The translations under genes and the position numbers were made by a program. Of a stretch of 64,000 nt of DNA, positions 25,748-34,772 are shown in pieces. This DNA is from an uncultured Chitinophaga sp. (GTDB taxonomy: Bacteria > Bacteroidota > Bacteroidia > Chitinophagales > Chitinophagaceae): NCBI RefSeq assembly GCF_902168175.1, contig NZ_CABHOU010000072.1:124001-188000 (forward strand), in the 5' to 3' direction. The notes under the pieces were generated by a model. That model searched no databases. It saw only the letters and a list, made by a program, of their open reading frames with translations, and was not told the origin of the DNA. Each line of letters opens with the position of its first letter. The first letter of the stretch is position 1.

Positions 25748-26698
25748 CTATTTAATCAGTATAACTGTTTTCCCTTTCCCCTTTCCCATCCTGCTCTGCG
25801 CTACTGCTACCGGAGCTTCTTCGAGCGGTATACGACTTTCGACCGGCACCTTTAAGGCACCTTTTTCTATCAGGCCTGTCAGCTCTTCCATCGCTTTTAC
25901 GGTGCTTTGGGTTTCGAAGTTTCCTCCATGCAATTTCATGTCTTTCAGGAAAAAATCATTTGTTACGAACTTCGTGGTGAGCGCTACTTTTCCTTTTTTT
26001 ACCTGTTCGCACAGTTCTTCAAATCCTGCCTTATCATTTACGGTATCTATTAATGCATCAATACCGCCGGGATGTAATTTTTTCAACTGTTCTGCAATAG
26101 GCGCGACCGTGTAATTAACCGTTTCATTTGCGCCTAAAGTCTTCGCTCGCTGCGCGCCCTCTTCAGAAGATACGGTGGCGATTACATGCACGCCCCTGCT
26201 GGCGGCCACCTGTATAGCAAACGAACCTACACCACCGGTGCCGCCAACGATCAGTAAGGTTTGGCCCGGCTGCAATTCTGCGGCATCGGTCAGTTGTATG
26301 GCCGTCATGCCTGCAGTTGGTGCTGCAGCTGCATCTTCCAAAGGAATACTACCAGGAGCTTTAGTAATTACCGCTTTTTCCGGCACTGCTACGAATTCGG
26401 CGTAAGCGCCCTCTCCTACTGGCTTGTGGAGGAACTGGCCATATATTTTATCGCCTTGTTTGAATCGGGTAACACCCTCTCCTGTTGCTTCCACGGTGCC
26501 GGCACCATCATTGCCCAAAATCAGCGGAAATACATGTGGCATAGAATCTTTCATAATGCCATCCACCAGTTTCCAGTCGTATGGATTAACCGCTGCGGCA
26601 GCTATGCGTATCAGTATCCAGCCCGGTTTTGCGGTTGGGGCCGGCAGGTCCATTAGAATTGGGGTGTCTCCGAAATGTGCTACGGCTATGGCTTTCAT
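25748..26698 (-). CDS. NADPH:quinone reductase-like medium-chain dehydrogenase
   Basis: 316 aa MDR protein. GroES-like N-terminal part (DLPAPTAKPGWILIRIAAAAVNPYDWKLVDG, VLGNDGAGTVEATGEGV) and a Rossmann part with GGTGGVGSFAIQVA and ARGVHVIATVSS. The zinc ligands of alcohol dehydrogenases are absent, so it is the zinc-free quinone oxidoreductase group (QOR/zeta-crystallin-like). It probably reduces enones or quinones with NADPH. It fits the redox theme of the neighbouring genes. Confidence 0.9.
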   Translation of the reverse strand: MKAIAVAHFGDTPILMDLPAPTAKPGWILIRIAAAAVNPYDWKLVDGIMKDSMPHVFPLILGNDGAGTVEATGEGVTRFKQGDKIYGQFLHKPVGEGAYAEFVAVPEKAVITKAPGSIPLEDAAAAPTAGMTAIQLTDAAELQPGQTLLIVGGTGGVGSFAIQVAASRGVHVIATVSSEEGAQRAKTLGANETVNYTVAPIAEQLKKLHPGGIDALIDTVNDKAGFEELCEQVKKGKVALTTKFVTNDFFLKDMKLHGGNFETQSTVKAMEELTGLIEKGALKVPVESRIPLEEAPVAVAQSRMGKGKGKTVILIK

Positions 26699-26749
26699 CG
26701 TTTTTGTTGTTTTGGGAAATGAAACATCAATTTAACTAAAATGCCTCAC

Positions 26750-26792
26750 AAAAAGAATGGTTAACCATAGCAAGTAACTATGATTAACCATT
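26750..26792 (-). terminator. terminator of the disordered-protein gene
   Basis: 15-nt arms AATGGTTAACCATAG and CTATGATTAACCATT (26756-26770, 26778-26792), one mismatch, 7-nt loop; on the minus strand followed by CTTTTTG. Confidence 0.65.
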
Positions 26793-26826
26793 TTACACTA
26801 TAACTACACACTAAAAAACTTCGTCA

Positions 26827-27303
26827 TTATTTCTTTTCAGTAGCGCCTTTACGGGCTTTGGAGGTAGCTGCACCGGCGCGCTGGCGGTAACCCTGCTCAC
26901 GGTTTTTTTCGCCTGAACCGGAATGCTCTTTCCTATCCGTCACTTTATTCACGCGTGATCTGCCGCCCATACTTTTTACAGTTTCCCGGCGATTGTGCAT
27001 AGTGTCAGCATCCAGGTCTTCATCTTCCTCATAATCTTCATCGTAGCCGCTTACGAACTTATCATCAAATTTTTCGCCTTGCTGGTCTTCCTCTTCTGCA
27101 TCTTCGTCCGAATGCCGACCGAGATCATCTTCTTCGGTTTCTTCATATCCTTCGTAATTTTCGAAGCGATTTTTATGCCGGTTACTTTGTTCGGCATGCT
27201 GTCTCGCATTTTCTTCGGGCGTCCACCTGTTGGTGGTGTATGGTTGTGCATGGGCGCTTTGCGGCGCCGGGTTCCTTGGATTTCCAGTGGATCTTGTTGC
27301 CAT
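26827..27303 (-). CDS. hypothetical acidic, low-complexity protein
   Basis: 158 aa with no recognisable fold. The N-terminal third is polar and rich in N, H, Q and R, the centre (about 50-100) is strongly acidic (EETEEDD, EDAEEEDQQ, DEDYEEDEDLDAD), and the C-terminus is basic (SRVNKVTDRKEH, QRAGAATSKARKGATEKK). No signal peptide and no membrane helix. Charge blocks and absence of hydrophobic residues suggest an intrinsically disordered cytoplasmic protein, perhaps nucleic-acid or stress related. The gene has its own terminator, and the codon use looks like that of its neighbours. Function unknown. Confidence 0.65.
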   Translation of the reverse strand: MATRSTGNPRNPAPQSAHAQPYTTNRWTPEENARQHAEQSNRHKNRFENYEGYEETEEDDLGRHSDEDAEEEDQQGEKFDDKFVSGYDEDYEEDEDLDADTMHNRRETVKSMGGRSRVNKVTDRKEHSGSGEKNREQGYRQRAGAATSKARKGATEKK

Positions 27304-27631
27304 AAAAAGCGTTTTAAATAGTTATGAAATAGTCAGATTGTTTTGGTGAATGGCAGTATGTAACTACTTCGCAAATTCATGCCAAAGCGCTGTGCTAAAA
27401 GAAGTAAAGCAGGCTTTAAAATTCTCTATCGTGATTTATGGGAATGTTTAAATGACTTGCGTCACAGCGTTTTACAGCCCGGCTTTGGACTCCTGTAGTA
27501 TATTGTTAAAATTGGGGAATTGGGGTTGATGCAGATGCAATGCGGACGCGGGTGTTCTTAAATTCCACAGACAAACAAAAAAGGTGATGCGTTAGCACCA
27601 CCTTTTTTTATCTATATCTTTTGGCACCGAA
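27304..27631. other. intergenic region
   Basis: 328 nt between two minus-strand genes. The only clear element is the terminator of the TPR gene at 27577-27609. No promoter consensus is seen upstream of the disordered-protein gene. Confidence 0.5.
27577..27609 (-). terminator. terminator after the TPR protein gene
   Basis: AAAAAAGGTGaTGC, loop GTTA, GCAcCACCTTTTTTT; the flanking A and T runs make it able to work on both strands. Confidence 0.8.
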
Positions 27632-28882
27632 TTATTTCAATGCTTCCAGTTTCTTCTTAGTAGACTCTACTTTATCGCTTTGGTTTTTGATAGCGTAGAT
27701 CTTAGACAAGGCGGTGAGGCAGTTGTAATAAGTATCCTTATCAGCTGGCTCCAGTTCACCTTTAGCTGAGAAACCTGCATCGGCTTTCTCAAAGAAAGGC
27801 AGTGACTGTCCCATCAGGGCTTCTACTTTAGCCTGCAGTTCTTTCGCTTTAGGGCCAGTCTGCGATTTGCTATCAAGGTTGTTGAGTTCTTTATTGAATA
27901 CAACAGCACGGTTGAAGTACAGCGCACCCAGCTGGAAGTTAGCGGTAGCGTCTTCAGCATTCAGTTCCAGTGCTTTTTTGTAGGCAGTTTCTGCTTTAGT
28001 CATCAACTCATCATAGTTGGCTGGTTTAGGCAGATCAGAACCCGTTTCGCTGCGAGGATTGGCAACGTTGTCAACACGAATGGCATAGTCGAGGGTGGCA
28101 GCAAAATCAGACGGATTAGCGGCAACTTTTTTCTCCAGTATGTCAAGCAGTTCAGCAGTTTTACCGGTTTTGGAGTAGTAAATCATCTCCATATCGTTAA
28201 AACGTTTGTCAGCAGGAAATGCAGCTTTCGCGTCGCTGATTGTTTTCAGCCAGTTAGCGTTATCCTGTCTTTCTTCGTACTGCTGTGCGAGCAATACGTA
28301 AAGTGCTGGTTCGTTTTTGAACTTCAGGTCAACGGCTTTTTTCAGGTAAGTGAACGCGTCGTCTTTTTTACCAGCCTGCTGGGCAGCGTAACCGGTATAG
28401 AACACCATAGCGGTATCTGTAGGAATGTTTCCTGTGAGGTTCTTTGAATTATAGAACTCGGAAATTTCCATTGCTTTCTGGAAGTTGGTGAAGGATGAGT
28501 CCCACTGCTGTGAGTTAAGACCCTGGTATCCTGCATTACCTACAGTGGCGTAAACATTGAACATACGCTGGTTGATTTCCAGCATCATATCCGTCAGTTT
28601 AGGATTCTTTTCGATAGCTGTTTTATAAGCTTCGTAAGCTGTCAGCGCATCGGCCAGGCTCTTTTTGTCAGTAGCGATAGCCTCGTAGATCTTACCTTTT
28701 ACATAAAAGGTTTTTGCATCGTCTTTGGTTTTATCGTGCTGAAGGGCCGCGTCGATATCCGCTTTAGCCTTATCGTAATCCTTCTTTCCTAAATTTTCTT
28801 CTGCGCTGCTCACTTTTGCTTTTTGTGCCATTACCGACACAACTGCCGAGCAAAAGAGAAAAGACAACATAAGTTTTTTCAT
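27632..28882 (-). CDS. exported tetratricopeptide-repeat protein
   Basis: 416 aa. Signal peptide MKKLMLSFLFCSAVVSVMAQ, then a chain of TPR-like helix pairs: AEENLGKKDYDKAKADIDAAL, AAQQAGKKDDAFTYLKKAV, AYKKALELNAEDATANFQLGALYFNRA. Such proteins are common in Bacteroidota and act as periplasmic scaffolds; the partner is not known. It lies 56 nt downstream of gyrA on the same strand, and no terminator separates them, so cotranscription is possible. Confidence 0.85.
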   Translation of the reverse strand: MKKLMLSFLFCSAVVSVMAQKAKVSSAEENLGKKDYDKAKADIDAALQHDKTKDDAKTFYVKGKIYEAIATDKKSLADALTAYEAYKTAIEKNPKLTDMMLEINQRMFNVYATVGNAGYQGLNSQQWDSSFTNFQKAMEISEFYNSKNLTGNIPTDTAMVFYTGYAAQQAGKKDDAFTYLKKAVDLKFKNEPALYVLLAQQYEERQDNANWLKTISDAKAAFPADKRFNDMEMIYYSKTGKTAELLDILEKKVAANPSDFAATLDYAIRVDNVANPRSETGSDLPKPANYDELMTKAETAYKKALELNAEDATANFQLGALYFNRAVVFNKELNNLDSKSQTGPKAKELQAKVEALMGQSLPFFEKADAGFSAKGELEPADKDTYYNCLTALSKIYAIKNQSDKVESTKKKLEALK

Positions 28883-28938
28883 GTGGCTCAGGTTTTTTTA
28901 ATTATGATTAACAATGTTGATAGTTACCGTGGTTTATA

Positions 28939-31539
28939 TTATTCTTCAACAGGAGCGGTTTCTTCGCCAGCTGCTTCCGCTGTGTTTTCGGCTGGTGTTT
29001 CATTTTCCGCACCTTCCGCAGTTCCAGCATCTTCTGCACCTTCTTCGCCTTCCGGTAATTCTTCAGGCTGTTCTTCCTGTTCGTCGATCCTTGCTACTGC
29101 TGCAATTTCGTCAGTTTCATCAAGGCGGATCAGGCGTACACCCTGAGTGGCGCGGCCTGCTTCGCGGATGTCTGCAACTGCCATACGAATAGTGATACCT
29201 GATTTACAAGTGATCATCAGGTCATCTTTCTCCGTAACATCGAGTATCGCGATAAGGCTACCGGTTTTTTCTGTAACACTGATCGTTTTAACACCTTTAC
29301 CACCGCGGTTGGTGATACGGTATTCTTCGATATTGGTACGTTTACCGAAGCCCTTTTCAGATACCACAAGAACAGTTCGTGTTTCGTCCTCCTTATTAAC
29401 ACAAATCATACCAACTACCTCATCTGTCTCATTATCAACCTCTATACCCCTTACACCGATAGCACCACGGCCGGTTTCACGCACTGTATTTTCCGGGAAG
29501 CGGATCGCACGGCCGCTCTTAATGGCCATCATCATCTCGCTATTGCCATTAGTGAGTTTGGCTTCGAGCAACTGATCGCCCTCGTTGATCGTAATCGCGT
29601 TCACACCGTTCTGGCGCGGACGGGAGAACTCTTCCACGAGCGTTTTCTTAATAGTACCTCTCTTCGTACAGAGTACGATGTAGTGGTTATTAATGAACTC
29701 TTTATCCTGAAGATCTTTAATATCGATAATGGTACGGATCTTATCGTCAGAAGGCAGTGTGATCAGGTTCTGGATGGCACGACCTTTACCGGATTTTTCA
29801 CCGTCCGGGATTTCGTACACTTTCAGCCAGTAACAACGGCCTTTTTCGGTAAAGAACAGCATCGTATGGTGGGTAGAGGCCACGAACAGGTGTTCGATAT
29901 AATCCTCGTCCCTGGTTTTGCCGCCGATGGCACCACGGCCACCGCGTTTCTGTTGCCTGTAGTCGTATGCAGAAGTACGTTTGATATAACCAAGGTGAGA
30001 AATGGTAATTACCACATCTTCTTCCGCAATGATATCTTCAATACGCATTTCGCTGGCGAGGTACTGAATTTCGGTTTTACGTTCGTCACCGAATTTCTTT
30101 TTCACGTCTTCCAGTTCATCTTTGATGATCTGGAAACGAAGACCTTCATCACCCAGGATATCTTTCAGATGCGTAATCAGTTTCATGATCTCATCATATT
30201 CTTCACGGATCTTATCGCGCTCCATGCCTGTTAAACGCTGAAGACGTAATTCCAGGATGGCTTTGGCCTGTATTTCAGAGAGACCGAAGTTGCTTACCAA
30301 ACCTTCTTTCGCAACGTCTGGTGTAGCTGAATTACGGATCAGTGCGATTACTTCGTCGAGGTGGTCCAGCGCGATCAGGTAACCCTGTAAGATGTGCGCT
30401 TTTTTCTCTGCCTCACGCAGTTCATACTGTGTTCTTCTTACTACTACTTCATGACGGAACTCAATAAATTCCGAGATCATATCTTTCAGATTGAAGATAC
30501 GCGGACGGCCTTTTGAAAGGGCTACGTTATTGATACCGTAAGAAGTCTGGAGTTCAGAGTATTTATACAGCTGGTTGATGATCACGTTAGGGATCGCGTC
30601 ACGTTTCAGGTCGATAACGAGGCGCATGCCTTCGCGATCAGACTCGTCACGAACATCGGAAATTCCTTCAATAACCTTATCATTTACCAGTTGAGCTATT
30701 TTCTGATGCAATACCGCCTTGTTGATCTGGTAAGGCAGTTCGTATATAACCAGCTTTTCGCGACCGGCCTTCGTAGTTTCAGACGTGATTTTACCACGTA
30801 CCACTACCCTGCCACGGCCAGTTTCAAAGCCTTGCTTAACACCGTCGAAACCATAGATAATACCACCTGTCGGAAAATCCGGTGCTTTAACGTGTTTGAT
30901 AAGCTCCTCGATAGTGATGTCGCGATTTTCGATGTAGGCTATACATCCGTCTACAACCTCGGAAAGGTTGTGAGGCATGATGTTGGTGGCCATACCTACC
31001 GCAATACCCGACGCTCCATTGATAAGCAGGTTGGGAACGCGCGTAGGAAGTACGGTCGGTTCTTCGAGTGTATCATCGAAGTTGAGACTGAAATCAACCG
31101 TTTCTTTATCGATATCTTCCAGCATCGCTTCTGCGATCTTGCGTAAACGGATCTCCGTATAACGCATGGCCGCCGGCATATCGCCATCCACGGAACCGAA
31201 GTTACCCTGACCGTCCACCATCATGTAGCGCATGCTCCAGGGTTGCGCAAGGCGCACAATAGTATCATAGATAGACGCATCGCCGTGAGGATGGAATTTA
31301 CCCATAACCTCACCCACGATACGCGCGGATTTTTTGTAGGCTTTATTGCTGTTGTTACCCAGTTCGTTCATGCCGAACAATACGCGGCGGTGAACGGGTT
31401 TCAGGCCATCCCGTACGTCGGGCAATGCGCGACCTACGATCACCGACATAGAGTAGTCGATGTAGGCCGTTTTCATTTGTTCCTCGATATTAATCCGAAC
31501 AATTCTACCTTCCTGTGGATTTTCCGTATTTTCTATCAT
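28939..31539 (-). CDS. gyrA: DNA gyrase subunit A
   Basis: 866 aa. With GyrB it introduces negative supercoils using ATP. The breakage-reunion domain has catalytic Tyr127 in AAMRYTE; the quinolone region reads [10 protein letters not shown] (83-92). Ala88 is at the place of E. coli Ser83 and Asp92 at that of Asp87. The C-terminal pinwheel begins with the GyrA box QQKRGGRG. The last 55 or so residues are a low-complexity acidic tail ([16 protein letters not shown]...), which in other gyrases modulates supercoiling. A GyrA box marks it as gyrase rather than topoisomerase IV (ParC). gyrB is not in the window. A -7 element lies 45 nt upstream. Confidence 0.97.
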   Translation of the reverse strand: MIENTENPQEGRIVRINIEEQMKTAYIDYSMSVIVGRALPDVRDGLKPVHRRVLFGMNELGNNSNKAYKKSARIVGEVMGKFHPHGDASIYDTIVRLAQPWSMRYMMVDGQGNFGSVDGDMPAAMRYTEIRLRKIAEAMLEDIDKETVDFSLNFDDTLEEPTVLPTRVPNLLINGASGIAVGMATNIMPHNLSEVVDGCIAYIENRDITIEELIKHVKAPDFPTGGIIYGFDGVKQGFETGRGRVVVRGKITSETTKAGREKLVIYELPYQINKAVLHQKIAQLVNDKVIEGISDVRDESDREGMRLVIDLKRDAIPNVIINQLYKYSELQTSYGINNVALSKGRPRIFNLKDMISEFIEFRHEVVVRRTQYELREAEKKAHILQGYLIALDHLDEVIALIRNSATPDVAKEGLVSNFGLSEIQAKAILELRLQRLTGMERDKIREEYDEIMKLITHLKDILGDEGLRFQIIKDELEDVKKKFGDERKTEIQYLASEMRIEDIIAEEDVVITISHLGYIKRTSAYDYRQQKRGGRGAIGGKTRDEDYIEHLFVASTHHTMLFFTEKGRCYWLKVYEIPDGEKSGKGRAIQNLITLPSDDKIRTIIDIKDLQDKEFINNHYIVLCTKRGTIKKTLVEEFSRPRQNGVNAITINEGDQLLEAKLTNGNSEMMMAIKSGRAIRFPENTVRETGRGAIGVRGIEVDNETDEVVGMICVNKEDETRTVLVVSEKGFGKRTNIEEYRITNRGGKGVKTISVTEKTGSLIAILDVTEKDDLMITCKSGITIRMAVADIREAGRATQGVRLIRLDETDEIAAVARIDEQEEQPEELPEGEEGAEDAGTAEGAENETPAENTAEAAGEETAPVEE

Positions 31540-31920
31540 TATTTTATTGGTTTACAGGTTTTTCAGCTGTAAATTAAGATGGGCAAATATAACTTATTCA
31601 GGCCGTATTCGGAGCGCGTTGGGACCCAATGTTAATAAAATCTGGATACTATTTTACCCTGTTTTTTAACCCCGGGATGCAATTATCTAAAATTTTAATG
31701 ATAAATTCGTCTCATCTCCAGTTAAATTTCAATATGCGCATTATCATTAATGCGTCGGTTTCACAAAGCAAATAAAAGAAAAGTTTGTAACCGCGTGAAA
31801 ATCAGGCTTAAATTCGGCAAAAAATATTTTAACATTGTAAAACGAAACGGGTTCCAGTTTCGAACATTATAGGGGTGACATTGTTACTTCGATAGTTTTT
31901 TTAACCATCTTCCAAGAATT
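31540..31920. other. divergent intergenic region gyrA / saccharopine-dehydrogenase-like gene
   Basis: 381 nt, AT-rich, without a gene. It holds the gyrA -7 element and a small dyad CGAAAC-N8-GTTTCG (31843-31862), which may be an operator for the plus-strand gene. I see no consensus promoter for that gene. Confidence 0.45.
31584..31591 (-). promoter_or_regulatory. -7 promoter element of gyrA
   Basis: Minus-strand TATATTTG, exact TAnnTTTG, 45 nt before the gyrA ATG. Confidence 0.5.
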
Positions 31921-33246
31921 ATGAAGCAAATTCTATTGTTTGGTGCCGGAAAATCAGCCACGTGCCTCATTGATTACCTGCTCCAAAACGCACCACGTCA
32001 TAAGTGGCATGTAACAGTAGCAGACCATGACTTAATGTTGATCAAATCCAAAATTGGGAAATCTTACTACGCAACACCGGCAGCAATCGACATTCAAAAC
32101 GAGGCAGCACGTCGCCAGCTGATCAGTGAAACTGACCTGGTCATCTCCCTGCTTCCGCCTGCTCTACACATCATCATCGCTAAGGACTGCCTGAAAGCAG
32201 GCAAAAACCTGGTAACCGCCTCCTACATCGATCCGGAAGTGCGGAAGCTGGAGAAAGAAATCGAGAAAGCAGGCCTGCTATTTATGTATGAAATGGGACT
32301 GGACCCGGGTATCGATCATATGTCGGCCATGAAACTCATTCATTCTATTGAGAAGAAAGGCGGGCAGATATATTCCTTCAAGTCTTACTGCGGCGGCCTT
32401 ATTTCACCGGAAAGTAATGATAATCCCTGGCAGTATAAGATTTCCTGGAACTCGCGCAATATCGTGCTGGCCGGTAGTTCGGGTGCCGTGTACAGGGAAA
32501 AAGGGAAGATAAAAGAACTGCCATACGAAACGTTGTTCGACCAGTCCAAAACGGTGATCGTGCCGGGTGTGGGTAAACTGGCCTTCTATCCCAACCGCGA
32601 TTCACTGAACTATGTAGAGGTGTACAATCTCGAAAATATACCCACGTTTATGCGTGCCACCCTGCGTTACCCCGACTTCCTGGAAGGTTGGAACGCGCTG
32701 GTGAAACTCGGGTTAACTAAGGAGGGGCAGTCGTTTAACACCGACAATATGACTTACTTCAAGTGGGCGGCACAGAACGTAACGCTGGACAAACACCTGA
32801 GTAACGAGGAAAACATAGCCCAGTTCCTGGGGGTGAGCAGTAAGTCTAAACTCATCCGCCAGCTCAAATTTTTAGGAATAATGAATGGGGAATTGATTAA
32901 CTTAGGACAACAGAGCAATGCAAGCCTGCTTCAGAACATCCTGGAGGTGAAACTGAAAATGGAGCCGGATGATAAGGACATGATCGTGATGTTACATGAA
33001 ATTGAGTTCGAGCGCAGGAATATGGCCACCCGTTTGCATAGTTACATGATCGCCCAGGGAGAAGATAATCTTCGTACCGCTATGGCGAAAACGGTTGGCC
33101 TGCCCATGGGGATTCTTGCTAAGTTGATATTGCAGGACAAAATCGAATTGAAAGGACTACATATACCAGTGTTACCGGAAATCTACAACCCGGTACTCCG
33201 CGAACTGGAAGACTACGATATCCGATTTGAGGAGAGTTTTGAGTAG
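31921..33246 (+). CDS. saccharopine dehydrogenase family protein
   Basis: 441 aa. The N-terminal Rossmann motif ILLFGAGKSATCLIDYLL is followed by the family segments LVTASYIDPEVRKLEKE, MGLDPGIDHMSAMKLI and, in the C-terminal half, SYMIAQGEDNLRTAMAKTVGLPMGI. It most resembles saccharopine dehydrogenase (glutamate-forming)/saccharopine reductase, which joins or splits lysine and alpha-aminoadipate semialdehyde. Whether it degrades lysine, as in many Bacteroidota, or has another imino-acid substrate cannot be settled here; no lysine-ketoglutarate partner is adjacent. Confidence 0.88.
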   Translation: MKQILLFGAGKSATCLIDYLLQNAPRHKWHVTVADHDLMLIKSKIGKSYYATPAAIDIQNEAARRQLISETDLVISLLPPALHIIIAKDCLKAGKNLVTASYIDPEVRKLEKEIEKAGLLFMYEMGLDPGIDHMSAMKLIHSIEKKGGQIYSFKSYCGGLISPESNDNPWQYKISWNSRNIVLAGSSGAVYREKGKIKELPYETLFDQSKTVIVPGVGKLAFYPNRDSLNYVEVYNLENIPTFMRATLRYPDFLEGWNALVKLGLTKEGQSFNTDNMTYFKWAAQNVTLDKHLSNEENIAQFLGVSSKSKLIRQLKFLGIMNGELINLGQQSNASLLQNILEVKLKMEPDDKDMIVMLHEIEFERRNMATRLHSYMIAQGEDNLRTAMAKTVGLPMGILAKLILQDKIELKGLHIPVLPEIYNPVLRELEDYDIRFEESFE

Positions 33247-33301
33247 AAAGATATTTTTCCTATGACAAACTCCGTCGTTTATAATTAACTGTGATTCAGG
33301 A

Positions 33302-33329
33302 AAAAGGCCGTCCACATGGACGGCCTTTT
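33302..33329. terminator. bidirectional terminator
   Basis: Perfect 12-bp stem AAAAGGCCGTCC / GGACGGCCTTTT with ACAT loop, between two convergent genes. Confidence 0.85.
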
Positions 33330-34016
33330 CTATTGTTCGTTCAATAACTTTATCAGTTCCTCCACCCCTTCTGTAGCCGGTTTCTCAATCGTATGAAGAT
33401 TAGGCAGATGGCTCACCTCCGGAATGCGCTTATCGATCACGATCTTGGGCGTTTGATCGCCCACGAAATCTACGAGTCCGGCGGCCGGGTACACGTTCAG
33501 CGAAGTGCCTATCACCACGAACACATCGGCTGTGGCTACCACCTGTGCGGCTATTTCTATCATCGGCACGGCTTCTCCGAACCACACGATATGCGGGCGG
33601 TACTGGCCACCATCGGGTGCCAGGTCGCCAAGTTTAATATCGTCAGTGTAAGGAAAAACGGTTTCTTCGTCATGTATACTACGCATTTTACAGATCTCGC
33701 CATGCAGGTGTAATACTGAAGTAGATCCGGCACGCTCGTGCAGGTCGTCGATGTTCTGGGTAATAATGCGTACGTCGAACTTTTCCTCCAGTTTCGCCAA
33801 ACCGAAATGGGCGGCATTCGGCTCGGCATTGCACACATCTTTGCGGCGCATATTGTAAAAGTCAAGCACCAGTTGCGGATTTTTGTTCCAGCCTATTGGC
33901 GACGCCACTTCGTAAATATCATATCCTTCCCACAGGCCATCGCTGTCGCGGAAGGTGCGAAGGCCGCTTTCTGCGCTAATACCAGCGCCTGTTAAAACAA
34001 CGAGTACGGGTTTCAT
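33330..34016 (-). CDS. cobB: NAD-dependent protein deacylase, sirtuin (CobB-like, class III)
   Basis: 228 aa. NAD-binding GAGISAESGLRTFRDSDGLWE (10-30), TQNIDDLHERAGS (86-98) and catalytic His105 in LHLHGE are intact. FYNMRR places Tyr54 and Arg57, the pair that binds succinyl or malonyl groups in SIRT5-type enzymes, so a desuccinylase activity is likely. The zinc-binding Cys pairs usual between LHGE and PHIVWFGE are missing: only one Cys (109) is found there, and the module is short. This zinc-less form is common in some bacterial sirtuins. No operon partner is evident. Confidence 0.9.
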   Translation of the reverse strand: MKPVLVVLTGAGISAESGLRTFRDSDGLWEGYDIYEVASPIGWNKNPQLVLDFYNMRRKDVCNAEPNAAHFGLAKLEEKFDVRIITQNIDDLHERAGSTSVLHLHGEICKMRSIHDEETVFPYTDDIKLGDLAPDGGQYRPHIVWFGEAVPMIEIAAQVVATADVFVVIGTSLNVYPAAGLVDFVGDQTPKIVIDKRIPEVSHLPNLHTIEKPATEGVEELIKLLNEQ

Positions 34017-34334
34017 AGCTGTAATTTAAATGGAAAACATGAAACAAGCACACACAATATGCAAGAAGTCAGGATGCCTGCGGCTGGCTTACCGGTTGGT
34101 GCAGTCTTCTGCGTAAACATGCCGCAGCAGGAAGGGAAGACAACGGTCAATGATAAAACCAGTCGTACCGAAGCCTTGTCTAACGTAAACGACAAAACGC
34201 TGTTTCGTCCAACGGTCAATGCAATGACTAAACGGAAAAAGCTCCGGGCGACTGTTTATGCGTGTTGGAGAAGGTGGCAAAAAAATACCCGAAGCCATCA
34301 GGCTCCGGGTACATATTCATTGTGGAAGAAAGGG
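34017..34334. other. intergenic region
   Basis: 318 nt. It contains the EVE-operon terminator (34278-34310) and three loosely similar short stretches of the type ACGGTCAATGA (about 34142-34225). No gene with known similarity is seen, and the open frames across it look random. Confidence 0.45.
34278..34310 (-). terminator. terminator of the Fe-S / EVE gene pair
   Basis: Arms ACCCGAAGCC / GGCTCCGGGT (34287-34296, 34301-34310), one mismatch, ATCA loop; on the minus strand followed by ATTTTTTTG. Confidence 0.7.
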
Positions 34335-34745
34335 TTACTTCATCCCTCCCATTTCCAGTATCGTTTTAAATTCATCTTCCGTAACATTACACACCGACAG
34401 CCTGCCCTGCCTGATCAGCGACAGGTTTGCCAGTCGCTTTTCGATCTTCATTTGTGCCAGGGTAACCGGTGTTTTAAAAGCCTTTACAGGTTTCAGGTCT
34501 ACCACTACCCAGTTAGCATCATCGGTGGTGGGGTCCTGGTAATGTTCTTTCGCTACTTTGGCAATGCCCACTACGGCCAGCCCTTCGTTGCTGTGATAAA
34601 ACAATACTTCGTCGCCCTTTTTCATGCCCTTCAGGTTGTTGCGGGCCTGGTAGTTGCGTACGCCGTCCCAAAAGGTAACACCATCTTTTACAAACTGGTC
34701 CCAGGAATATTTAAAAGGTTCTGATTTAACAAGCCAGTAGTTCAT
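34335..34745 (-). CDS. EVE domain-containing protein
   Basis: 136 aa, a single EVE domain of the PUA-like fold: MNYWLVKSEPFKYSWDQFVKDG, WDGVRNYQARNNLKGMKKGDEVLFYHS, GLAVVGIAKV, VVVDLKPVKAF and a C-terminal ISxxEF-like VTEDEFKTI. EVE domains bind modified bases in DNA or RNA, and fused forms serve in restriction systems; free-standing ones like this are widespread and of unclear role. It lies 27 nt after the Fe-S protein gene. Confidence 0.92.
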   Translation of the reverse strand: MNYWLVKSEPFKYSWDQFVKDGVTFWDGVRNYQARNNLKGMKKGDEVLFYHSNEGLAVVGIAKVAKEHYQDPTTDDANWVVVDLKPVKAFKTPVTLAQMKIEKRLANLSLIRQGRLSVCNVTEDEFKTILEMGGMK

Positions 34746-34772
34746 ATCAGTTTTAATTTCTTTTTTTAGATT

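Noticed and set aside
34142-34225. Three similar short stretches (ACGGTCAATGA-like)
   Set aside because: Only partly alike (about 11-17 nt), irregular spacing, no dyad; probably chance.
34059-34724. 221-codon plus-strand frame across the EVE gene and the gap before it
   Set aside because: It runs through a terminator hairpin and opposite a clear EVE domain; low-quality composition.
34335-34745. EVE domain as a sign of a restriction or defence island
   Set aside because: It is a free-standing EVE protein paired with a metabolic Fe-S protein; no nuclease, methylase or helicase gene is nearby.
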